Part shown: piece after piece, positions 1-5,712 of the stretch
Layout of the letters: the number at the start of each line of letters is the position of its first letter
Position numbering within the stretch: the stretch's first letter is position 1
From: Zavarzinia sp.
GTDB taxonomy: Bacteria > Pseudomonadota > Alphaproteobacteria > Zavarziniales > Zavarziniaceae
NCBI GenBank assembly: GCA_028694545.1
Contig: JAQVKV010000173.1
Span: forward strand, 1 to 6,025
Reading direction: 5' to 3'
DNA: 6,025 bases
The notes under the pieces: model-generated
Databases searched by the model: none
What the model saw: the letters and a program-made list of their open reading frames with translations, nothing else
What the model was told of the DNA's origin: nothing
Made by a program: the position numbers and the translations under genes

Positions 1-329
1 GCTTCGGCTACAACGTCTTCGCGGTCTTCGACGGCACCGTGGTGACGCCGGACCGGGGCGTGCTCGAAGGCGTCACCCGGGCGACGGTGTTCGACCTCTG
101 CGAAAGCCTGCGGATCCCGGTCGAGATCCGTCCGCTTCCCGCCGCCAGCCTCGCGCAAGCCGACGAAATCTTCCTCACCAGCACGGCGGGCGGGATCATG
201 CCCGCCGGCACGGTCGATGGCCGAAGCGTCGGCGATGGCGGTATCGGACCGGTTACGGCGGGGATCGAGCGCCTGTACTGGGCCTGGCACGACGACCCCG
301 TCCAGACCACCGCCGTCAGCGACCTTTAG
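1..329 (+). CDS. Class IV aminotransferase, (R)-amine transaminase-like, C-terminal part
   Basis: This gene is cut by the left edge. The last 108 codons are visible, in the frame that starts at base 3 and ends at TAG 327-329. The visible part reads as the C-terminal half of a PLP-dependent fold-type IV enzyme. It opens with FGYNVFAVFDG and TPDRGVLEGVTR, then has the phosphate-binding stretch DEIFLTSTAGGIMP and the late block GPVTAGIERLYW. The TAGG and GPVT...YW blocks recall (R)-selective amine transaminases more than typical branched-chain or D-alanine aminotransferases; this is from memory of the family, not from a search. The catalytic lysine lies upstream and cannot be checked. Such enzymes move an amino group between an amine or amino acid and a keto acid in the cytoplasm. 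Only 9 nt separate it from the next gene, whose Shine-Dalgarno overlaps this stop, so the two are probably co-transcribed. The natural substrate is unknown. A branched-chain or D-amino-acid transaminase is the main alternative. Confidence 0.85.
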   Translation, partial: FGYNVFAVFDGTVVTPDRGVLEGVTRATVFDLCESLRIPVEIRPLPAASLAQADEIFLTSTAGGIMPAGTVDGRSVGDGGIGPVTAGIERLYWAWHDDPVQTTAVSDL

Positions 330-332
330 GAG
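328..332 (+). promoter_or_regulatory. Ribosome binding site of ureohydrolase A
   Basis: AGGAG lies 6 nt before ATG 339 and overlaps the aminotransferase stop codon. It supports this start and suggests translational coupling. Confidence 0.7.
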
Positions 333-338
333 CCGAGC

Positions 339-1295
339 ATGAGCCGCACGCCGCCTTCCCCCCTGAGCACGCCGCGTTTCGCCGGCCATGTCTCGATGTT
401 CCGGGTGCCGATCGCGCCATCGCCGGAAGGTCTCGACATCGCGCTCTGCGGCATTCCCTTCGACAGCGGCACCCTGGGGCGCAACGGTTCGCGCCTCGGG
501 CCACGCGCGGTGCGCGACGTCTCGATGCAGGCGATCCGGCCGGTGCATCCGCTGAACAACCAGAGTCCGTTCGAGGACTGCCGCATCGCCGATGTCGGCG
601 ATGCCGCATCCAATCCCCTCGACATCATGCAGGCGATGGACCAGATCACCGCCTTTTTTGAGGCCATCCATACGGCGGGGGCGATGCCGCTCGCGATCGG
701 GGGTGATCACCTGGTCAGCCTGCCTGTGTTGCGCGCGCTGGCGAGGGTGCGCCCCGTCGGCCTCATCCATTTCGATTCCCATACCGATACTTTCGAGGGC
801 TTTTACGGGCAGCGTTACAACAATGGCACGACCTTCCGCCGCGCGATCGAGGAAGGGCTGGTCGATCCGAAACGCAGCATCCAGATCGGCATCCGGGGGC
901 CGCGCTTTGGCAAGGAAGATCTTGCCTTCTCGCTCGCATCGGGCATGCGGGTGATCACGATCGACGAATTCTTCGACCTGGGTACGGCCGGCGTGATTGC
1001 CGAGATCCGGCGCGTCGCCACCGGGCCCTGCTATGTCTCCTTCGATGTCGACGGTATCGACGCCGTCTATGTCCCGGGGACCGGCGCCCCGGAAATCGGC
1101 GGTTACACACCGCGCGACGCGCAGGTGATGATCCGGAGCCTGAAGGGCCTCGACATCGTCGGCGCCGACGTCGTCGAGATCGCGCCCGCGCTCGATCCGA
1201 CCGACGGTACGGCCCGTGTCGCCGCCAACATGGCTTTCGAACTTCTGGAAGTGATGGTCGACCGGCACCGCCGCCGGTCCGGGCCGGCATCGTGA
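339..1295 (+). CDS. Agmatinase/arginase-family ureohydrolase A (318 aa), variant active site
   Basis: This is a cytoplasmic binuclear metallohydrolase of the ureohydrolase superfamily (agmatinase, guanidinobutyrase, guanidinopropionase). These enzymes cleave a guanidino group to urea and an amine. All six expected metal ligands are visible: H124 in GGDH, D146, H148 and D150 in FDSHTD, and D236 and D238 in SFDVDGID. E280 in DVVEIAP matches the substrate-contacting Glu of arginase. Length is normal for the family. Two positions are unusual. The family HGT motif, whose His is the proton shuttle (H141 in rat arginase I, H163 in E. coli agmatinase), reads NNGT here, so N162 replaces His. The usual Pro after the third Asp of DxDxxDP is Ala (A242), a change some family members tolerate. 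Substrate and activity are therefore uncertain: it could be an enzyme with altered specificity or a weakly active partner of ureohydrolase B. The family assignment is firm, but calling it 'agmatinase' would go too far. Confidence 0.93.
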   Translation: MSRTPPSPLSTPRFAGHVSMFRVPIAPSPEGLDIALCGIPFDSGTLGRNGSRLGPRAVRDVSMQAIRPVHPLNNQSPFEDCRIADVGDAASNPLDIMQAMDQITAFFEAIHTAGAMPLAIGGDHLVSLPVLRALARVRPVGLIHFDSHTDTFEGFYGQRYNNGTTFRRAIEEGLVDPKRSIQIGIRGPRFGKEDLAFSLASGMRVITIDEFFDLGTAGVIAEIRRVATGPCYVSFDVDGIDAVYVPGTGAPEIGGYTPRDAQVMIRSLKGLDIVGADVVEIAPALDPTDGTARVAANMAFELLEVMVDRHRRRSGPAS

Positions 1296-1347
1296 TCCCG
1301 GCCGCTTGCCGGTGTCCTGTCTGAAACGACGCAATCGAAGCTAGAGA

Positions 1348-1353
1348 AGAGGA
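1348..1353 (+). promoter_or_regulatory. Ribosome binding site of the binding-protein gene
   Basis: AGAGGA lies 8 nt before ATG 1362. It sits in the 66-nt gap after ureohydrolase A, the longest gap within the operon. No convincing promoter is visible in that gap. It does hold a small 5-bp GC hairpin at 1298-1312, too weak to call a terminator. Confidence 0.6.
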
Positions 1354-1361
1354 CGACTGTC

Positions 1362-2168
1362 ATGAATATCAGGATTGCCGCCTTCGCCCTCGCCGCCGGT
1401 CTGGCGACAACGGGGCCCCTCCACGCGGCCGAAGTTCCGGCATTTGCCGCCAAGGGCAAGGCCGTCTTCTGCATGGACGCGACTTTCCCGCCAATGGAAT
1501 TCTTCGAGACTTCGGGCGACAAGGAGCCGACCGGCTTCGACGTCGACCTGGTCAAGGCGATCGCCGGAAACTGGGGCGTTACGCCCGAGATCGTGAGCAT
1601 GGATTTCGCCGGTCTGCTGCCCTCGCTCGAAGCCGGACGTTGCGATGCCGTCGTCAGCGGCATGTTCGTAACCCCCGCGCGTACGGAGAAATTCGACGCG
1701 GTCCCCTATCTTGCCACAAGTTCCGTGCTGATCGCCAAGGACGGTACCGCCGCCCTTGCCTCGATGGACGAACTCGCGGGCAAGACGGTCGCCGTGCAGA
1801 CCGGCACCGAATTCGTCAAATGGTTCGAGAAGATCAACGCCGATCTCAAGGCGAAGGGCCTCGCGGCGGTCGATGTCCAGCTCTATCCCAAGGCGTCCGA
1901 CGGCATCCAGCAGGTCATGCTCGGGCGCGCCTTCGCGACGACGACCCAGGATACGGAAGTCGCCTACCGCACGCTCCAGGCGCCCGGCACGCTGACCACC
2001 GTCCATGTCTTCGAGGATACGCAGACCTTCGGCATCTACCTGCGTCGCGAAGGCGAGGACGCGAAGATGGTCACGGCCACGGTGGCGGCCCTGAAGGAAA
2101 GCGGCGCGCTCGGCGAAATCGTCGCGAAATGGCGCCTGTCGGCTACCCAGCTCGACGTTTCCAAGTAA
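1362..2168 (+). CDS. Periplasmic amino-acid-type substrate-binding protein of an ABC importer (268 aa)
   Basis: This is a solute-binding protein of family 3 (polar amino acid uptake). It captures ligand in the periplasm and delivers it to the permease encoded next. The N-terminus is a signal peptide: a short basic start (MNIR), a hydrophobic Ala/Leu core, and a likely cut after A22 (LHA before AEV). The family signature follows: DATFPPMEF at 39-47, then TGFDVDLVKAIA at 57-68. R107, in the SGMFVTPAR stretch, is where HisJ/LAO-type proteins bind the ligand carboxylate. D197, in TTQDTEVAY, is where they bind the alpha-amino group. Both being kept suggests a ligand with an alpha-amino-acid end. 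Flanking ureohydrolases make a guanidino amino acid (arginine, homoarginine or similar) a reasonable guess, but the side-chain pocket cannot be read with confidence. It is the first of three consecutive transporter genes, 28 nt from the next. Confidence 0.93.
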   Translation: MNIRIAAFALAAGLATTGPLHAAEVPAFAAKGKAVFCMDATFPPMEFFETSGDKEPTGFDVDLVKAIAGNWGVTPEIVSMDFAGLLPSLEAGRCDAVVSGMFVTPARTEKFDAVPYLATSSVLIAKDGTAALASMDELAGKTVAVQTGTEFVKWFEKINADLKAKGLAAVDVQLYPKASDGIQQVMLGRAFATTTQDTEVAYRTLQAPGTLTTVHVFEDTQTFGIYLRREGEDAKMVTATVAALKESGALGEIVAKWRLSATQLDVSK

Positions 2169-2181
2169 CGCTGACGATTGC

Positions 2182-2187
2182 GGAGAG
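2182..2187 (+). promoter_or_regulatory. Ribosome binding site of the permease gene
   Basis: GGAGAG lies 9 nt before ATG 2197, in the 28-nt gap after the binding-protein stop codon. Confidence 0.55.
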
Positions 2188-2196
2188 CAGGCCGTC

Positions 2197-2925
2197 ATGA
2201 GCTTCAATCTCGACGTCTTCCTGACGCCTCTGTTCTCCCTCGTCTTCATGAAGGCCGCCCTGATCACCGTAGCCCTGGCGGTGGCGGCGCATGCCGGCGC
2301 CATCCTGATCTCGGTGCCGATGGCGCTTGGCCTGAATTCCGGCCGCCGGCTGATCAGGGCAATGATCCGTGTCTATGTCGGGGTGTTCCGGGCCATCCCG
2401 ACCCTGCTGTGGATGCTGTTCTTCTGGAACGCCATGCCGCAGTTCAGCCCGATCTTTCGCGAATCCTGGTACACGCCCTTCATGGCGGCCTGGATCGCCC
2501 TCGTCGTGAACGAGGCGGCCTATCAGGTGGAGATCAATCGGGCGGCGTTGAACGCGGTCGATCGGGCGCAGATCCAGGCCGCCACCGCCTTCGGCTTCCA
2601 CCCGTTGCAGATCTTCCGCCTCGTTACATTGCCGCAGGCGGCCCGCATCGCCCTGCCGCCCACCGTGAACGAATTCATCACCCTGTTGAAGGCGACTTCG
2701 CTCGCCTCCGTCATCTCGCTTCAGGAGTTGATGACGGTGACCAACCAGGCGGTGGCGACCACCTTCCAGTTCCAGGAATATTATGCCGTCGCCGCGCTCT
2801 ATTACCTTGTCATCGTCACCGTGCTCACCCTGTTCCAGAGCCGTCTGGAACGGCGTTTCGACTGGACGACGGAGCGCAAGGCGGGCAGGGGCCTGATGCG
2901 TCTTCTTGGCGGGAGGGCACGCTGA
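2197..2925 (+). CDS. Amino-acid ABC transporter permease, HisM/HisQ type (242 aa)
   Basis: This is the inner-membrane channel subunit of the importer. Hydrophobic segments lie near residues 14-45, 57-80, 93-108 and 195-213, and the family loop lies between the last two. That loop contains NEAAYQVEINRAAL, then the ATPase-contact (EAA) region at about 124-148, ending in VTLPQA, followed by ALPPTVNEF and LLKATSL. These are hallmark blocks of polar-amino-acid permeases. One oddity is that the loop's usual GQxEAA reads AQIQAA, so Gln replaces the named Glu at residue 127; the conserved Gly (G133) is kept. Only one permease gene is present, so a homodimer is likely unless a second permease is encoded elsewhere. 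The stop codon shares one base with the ATPase start (TGATG), indicating coupled translation. The sequence does not indicate substrate. Confidence 0.93.
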   Translation: MSFNLDVFLTPLFSLVFMKAALITVALAVAAHAGAILISVPMALGLNSGRRLIRAMIRVYVGVFRAIPTLLWMLFFWNAMPQFSPIFRESWYTPFMAAWIALVVNEAAYQVEINRAALNAVDRAQIQAATAFGFHPLQIFRLVTLPQAARIALPPTVNEFITLLKATSLASVISLQELMTVTNQAVATTFQFQEYYAVAALYYLVIVTVLTLFQSRLERRFDWTTERKAGRGLMRLLGGRAR

Positions 2926-3728
2926 TGAGCGAGGCCAAAGCCGGCCAGCCGCGCATCCGTGTGCGCGATCTGGTCAAGTCCTACAACCGGCTGACGGTTC
3001 TGAAGGGTATCGACCTCGATGCCGAGGAAGGTTCCGTCGTTACCCTGATCGGCTCCTCCGGCTCGGGCAAGAGCACCTTGCTGCGCTGTCTCAATCTCCT
3101 GGAAATTCCGGATAGCGGTGACATCGCCATCGATGGCGAGACATTGCATTTCGATGGCCGCAAGAGAGCGGGTGGCGTCGATCCCCGCCAGATCCGCCGC
3201 GTGCGCTCGAGCCTTGGCATGGTGTTCCAGAACTTCGCCCTGTGGAGCCATATGACCATTCTCGAAAATGTCATCGCGGCGCCGGTTCATGTCCTCGGCG
3301 TGCCGCGCGAGCAGGCGGTGGAACGGGCACATGCGTTGCTGCGCCGGGTCGGCATCGGCGACAAGCATGCCTGTTTCCCGGTCCAGCTTTCCGGCGGCCA
3401 GCAGCAGCGCGCGGCGATCGCCCGCGCGCTCGCGATCGAGCCGAAGGCGCTTCTGTTCGACGAGCCGACCTCCGCCCTCGATCCCGAACTGGTGTCGGAG
3501 GTGCTGCGGGTGATCCGGGACCTGGCGGAGGGCGGCATCACCATGGTTCTCGTCACCCATGAACTGCGCTTCGCGCGCGAGGTTTCGAGCCGGGTCATCT
3601 TCCTGCATCAGGGCGTGATCGGCGAGACCGGGCCGCCGGATCAGGTCCTGCGCGACCCGCAGACGGAAGCCTGCCGGCGCTTCGTCCGTTCCGAATTCGG
3701 AACCCGAATGTCCAGTGTCGAGGAATGA
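2925..3728 (+). CDS. Amino-acid ABC transporter ATP-binding protein (267 aa)
   Basis: This is the cytoplasmic ATPase that powers the importer, of the HisP/GlnQ type. All core motifs are intact: Walker A GSSGSGKST at 43-51, Q-loop Q102 in MVFQNF, signature LSGGQQQR at 155-162, Walker B LLFDEP at 176-181, D-loop SALDPE at 183-188, and switch His H212 in VTHE. FQNFALWSHMTILENV after the Q-loop is typical of amino-acid importers. ATG 2925 is the chosen start: it overlaps the permease stop, and GGGAGGG at 2911-2917 lies 7 nt upstream. The open frame runs further upstream, but that part overlaps the permease and shows no ABC homology. Length is normal for the family. The stop lies 4 nt before ureohydrolase B, so transport and hydrolysis genes are tightly linked. 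Confidence in function is high; the substrate is unknown. Confidence 0.95.
   Translation: MSEAKAGQPRIRVRDLVKSYNRLTVLKGIDLDAEEGSVVTLIGSSGSGKSTLLRCLNLLEIPDSGDIAIDGETLHFDGRKRAGGVDPRQIRRVRSSLGMVFQNFALWSHMTILENVIAAPVHVLGVPREQAVERAHALLRRVGIGDKHACFPVQLSGGQQQRAAIARALAIEPKALLFDEPTSALDPELVSEVLRVIRDLAEGGITMVLVTHELRFAREVSSRVIFLHQGVIGETGPPDQVLRDPQTEACRRFVRSEFGTRMSSVEE
3720..3724 (+). promoter_or_regulatory. Ribosome binding site that decides the start of ureohydrolase B
   Basis: GAGGA inside the end of the ATPase gene lies 8 nt before ATG 3733. It favours that start over the in-frame GTG at 3715, which would add six residues and put this site inside the coding region. Confidence 0.65.
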
Positions 3729-3732
3729 CCAT

Positions 3733-4701
3733 ATGACTGACAATCCGACGCCGATTTCCGGCATGGAACTCGCGCGTTACTCGGGCCATGCCACCTTCAT
3801 GCGCCTGCCCCATATTCCGCTCGATCGGGACGAGGGACTCGACGTCGCGCTCTTCGGCCTGCCCTGGGACGGCGGCACGACCACGCGCAACGGTTCGCGC
3901 TACGGGCCGCGCCAGATCCGCGAGATGTCGACCCTGCTGCGCAGCTTCCATCCGACCTTTCGCCTGAACCCCTACCAGATCGCCCGCATCGCCGACGTCG
4001 GCGACGCGCCGACCAATCCGGTGGAATTCGAGACGACGCTGCGTCAGTTGCAGGACTTCATCGCCCGCATCACCGCCAGGGGCACCGTGCCGCTCGCGAT
4101 CGGCGGCGACCATTTCTGCTCCTTCCCGATGCTGCGGGTGCTGGGTCGGGAACGCCCCCTCGGCATGGTGCATTTCGATGCCCATACCGACATGTATGAT
4201 CATTACTACAAGAACTCCCGCTATACCCATGGCACCCAGTTCCGCCGCGCGATCGAGGAAGGCTTGCTCGACCCGAAGCGTGTGGTGCAGGTCGGCATCC
4301 GGGGCACCGCCTTTTCCGAGGACGAGCACGACTGGCTCTTCGCCCAAGGGGTGCGCCATATCGGCATGGATTTCCTGCGTGACAATGGCCCGGACGCCGT
4401 CGCCGCCGAGATCCGCGCGGTTCTGGGCGACGGAGCGAGTTACCTGACCTTCGATATCGATGCCCTGGACCCGTCCTGCGCGCCGGGTACCGGCGTGCCC
4501 GAGATCGGCGGCATCAATACTTACGAGGCGCAGCGCATCCTCCGCGGTTTGCGGGGCCTGGACCTCGTCGGTGCCGATCTCGTCGAAGTGGTGCCGGCGC
4601 TGGACCAGAGCGGCACCACCGCCCTCGTCGCGGCCAATCTCGCGTTCGAGATCATGTGTCTGCTGGCCGACCGCGCGGCCACGAGGAAGACGGCCGGATG
4701 A
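3733..4701 (+). CDS. Agmatinase-like ureohydrolase B (322 aa), complete active site
   Basis: This is the second binuclear metal ureohydrolase of the operon, cleaving a guanidino substrate to urea plus an amine in the cytoplasm. All key residues are visible: metal ligands H127 (GGDH), D149, H151 and D153 (FDAHTD), and D241 and D243 (FDIDALDP). The proton-shuttle His is H166 in THGTQF, and E285 in DLVEVVP is the substrate-contacting Glu. Much of it resembles E. coli agmatinase as I recall it, including RGL at 271-273 and EVVPALDQS near the end. By eye it shares about half its residues with ureohydrolase A, including RRAIEEGL, LDPKR and PLAIGGDH, so the two look like diverged paralogues. Agmatinase, guanidinobutyrase, guanidinopropionase or a related activity are all possible; motifs alone do not choose. 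Mn is the usual metal, Ni is known for guanidinase and metformin hydrolase, and no nickel-chaperone gene is in view. It follows the ATPase by 4 nt and ends the operon. Confidence 0.94.
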   Translation: MTDNPTPISGMELARYSGHATFMRLPHIPLDRDEGLDVALFGLPWDGGTTTRNGSRYGPRQIREMSTLLRSFHPTFRLNPYQIARIADVGDAPTNPVEFETTLRQLQDFIARITARGTVPLAIGGDHFCSFPMLRVLGRERPLGMVHFDAHTDMYDHYYKNSRYTHGTQFRRAIEEGLLDPKRVVQVGIRGTAFSEDEHDWLFAQGVRHIGMDFLRDNGPDAVAAEIRAVLGDGASYLTFDIDALDPSCAPGTGVPEIGGINTYEAQRILRGLRGLDLVGADLVEVVPALDQSGTTALVAANLAFEIMCLLADRAATRKTAG

Positions 4702-4709
4702 CATGTCTT

Positions 4710-4744
4710 GGCAACCGCCCGCGTCAATGGCGCGGGCGGTTGCC
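4710..4744. terminator. Perfect 14-bp inverted repeat between convergent genes, possible two-way terminator
   Basis: The left arm at 4710-4723 (GGCAACCGCCCGCG) pairs perfectly with 4731-4744 around a 7-nt loop. It starts 9 bases after the ureohydrolase B stop. The loop contains the stop codon of the LysR gene, so the right arm encodes that protein's last residues. A stable GC hairpin at a tail-to-tail junction suggests transcription ending in both directions. No T-run follows on either strand, so it is not a textbook intrinsic terminator. It may act weakly, with Rho, or as a block to 3' decay. Confidence 0.6.
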
Positions 4745-5581
4745 GGCCATGTGGTCGTAGAAGGCGCGGACCCGGGCGGTGGCGAGCATCTCGCGCGGGG
4801 CCAGCAGCCAGACCTGCTGACGCAATTCGGGGAAGGGGGCCGACAGGCGTTCGAGGCTGTTGCAGCCGTCCCCGAGCACGGTCGGCAGCATGGCGATCCC
4901 GATGCCCGCCTGGACCGCGCGCAGCATGATCAGGGTGGTATCGACCTGGGCCGCGACCTTGGCATGGGGCAGATGGGCCTGCATCCAGCCGTCGATCAGG
5001 CGTACCGGCTGGCGCGACGCATAGGTGATCCAGGGCAGGTCGCCATAATTGGGGCCGGCGCCTGCCCGGTCGGCCAGGTCGTGGCGGCCGTAGATCGCAT
5101 GATCGAGCGTGTTGATGCAGCGGCCGACCAGACTGTCGTCCGGCGTATTCGTCAGGCGGATGGCGATGTCCGCCTCGCGCCGCGCCAGGTTGCGCACCTC
5201 GTTGTCGGCGAGAATTTCCAGCTCGATCTGGGGATGGCGGTCGCCGAAGCTGCGGAAACTGTCGGCGTAGAGCCAGGCGAAAGCATCGCAGGTGGTCAGG
5301 CGCAGCACGCCGGCCAGGCGTGCGTCGTTGCCGGCGACGGCGCGCTCGAGATCGAGCAGTTGATCCTCGATGCGCAGGGCGGCCGCGAGCACGGCTTCGC
5401 CGGCGGCGGTGAGGGCGAAGCCGCCGCTCGCGGGGTCGACCAATTGGGAACCATAGCGCCGCTCCAGCCCCTTGATCCGCCGCGCCACGGTCGTATGGGT
5501 GACGCCGAGGGCCCTGGCGGCGGCGCTGAACGTGCCGTGCCGGTGAACGGCGATGATGAACGGCAGATCGCCCCAATACAT
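4724..5581 (-). CDS. LysR-type transcriptional regulator (285 aa)
   Basis: This is a DNA-binding regulator with the LysR layout. A winged helix-turn-helix occupies residues 1 to about 60 (MYWGDLPFIIAVHRHGTFS, then AAARALGVTHTTVARRIKGLE), a linker helix lies near 62-85, and an effector-binding domain of about 200 residues begins at GVLRLTTCDAF. FALTAAGEAVL matches the usual end of the DNA-binding domain. ATG at base 5581 is the chosen start: GGGAG (plus-strand 5589-5593) lies 7 nt upstream, and the family homology begins right there. An in-frame ATG at 5683 would add 34 residues with no LysR similarity. The gene converges on the ureohydrolase/transporter operon and diverges from the outer-membrane gene on the right. 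LysR regulators often control the divergent neighbour, so it may act on that gene, on the operon, or on both. The effector is unknown. Confidence 0.92.
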   Translation of the reverse strand: MYWGDLPFIIAVHRHGTFSAAARALGVTHTTVARRIKGLERRYGSQLVDPASGGFALTAAGEAVLAAALRIEDQLLDLERAVAGNDARLAGVLRLTTCDAFAWLYADSFRSFGDRHPQIELEILADNEVRNLARREADIAIRLTNTPDDSLVGRCINTLDHAIYGRHDLADRAGAGPNYGDLPWITYASRQPVRLIDGWMQAHLPHAKVAAQVDTTLIMLRAVQAGIGIAMLPTVLGDGCNSLERLSAPFPELRQQVWLLAPREMLATARVRAFYDHMAGNRPRH

Positions 5582-5712
5582 CCTGTTGCTCCCGTAGAAC
5601 CTGCTTCCCGTGTCTTGCTTGAACTTTTTTGCATGGATGAATCTCAAACTATCGCATTCCGTCACTGACCGTACACACCCCATTCTGGAGCATGTCGTGG
5701 GGGGATTGCGGT
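5582..5712. promoter_or_regulatory. Divergent intergenic control region between the LysR gene and the FadL-like gene
   Basis: These 131 nt separate two divergent starts and should hold both promoters and probably the LysR binding site. The part around 5617-5655 is clearly more AT-rich than its surroundings. It includes a run of six T, an imperfect dyad of TTTG and CAAA 13 nt apart at about 5628-5648, and a weak minus-strand TTGAGA that could be a -35 box. No strong T-N11-A palindrome or -10 box stands out, so individual sites are not called. Confidence 0.5.
5699..5705 (+). promoter_or_regulatory. Ribosome binding site that decides the start of the FadL-like gene
   Basis: GGGGGGA lies 7 nt before ATG 5713. 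An in-frame ATG at 5692 has GGAG only 1 nt upstream, which is too close, and would put seven mostly non-basic residues before the signal peptide. Confidence 0.55.

Noticed and set aside
1298..1312. Small GC hairpin after ureohydrolase A (5-bp stem, 5-nt loop)
   Set aside because: It is too short, has no T-run, and lies within an apparent operon. It could affect relative expression, but chance is as likely in DNA this GC-rich.
1341..2303. 320-residue open frame on the minus strand opposite the binding-protein gene
   Set aside because: It is antisense to a clear gene with signal peptide and family motifs. It has no recognisable domain and fits the codon bias of high-GC DNA.
3715..3732. Upstream GTG start for ureohydrolase B
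   Set aside because: The Shine-Dalgarno at 3720-3724 is placed correctly for ATG 3733, and the extra six residues have no family counterpart.
339..4701. Naming the two ureohydrolases a metformin or guanidine hydrolase
   Set aside because: The genes are not adjacent, no nickel-chaperone gene is in view, and substrate-specific residues cannot be judged without alignment. Metformin hydrolase is used only as a precedent for unequal subunits.
2802..4704. Long minus-strand open frames (320 and 369 residues) opposite the ATPase and ureohydrolase B
   Set aside because: They mirror strongly conserved genes on the other strand, have low-complexity composition, and have no family motif.
4460..5668. 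402-residue plus-strand open frame opposite the LysR gene
   Set aside because: It overlaps the end of ureohydrolase B and the whole LysR gene, both well supported. It looks like a shadow frame caused by GC bias.
5582..5683. 34-residue N-terminal extension of the LysR protein
   Set aside because: LysR homology begins exactly at the Met encoded at 5581, which has a good ribosome binding site. The extension would fill most of the divergent promoter region.
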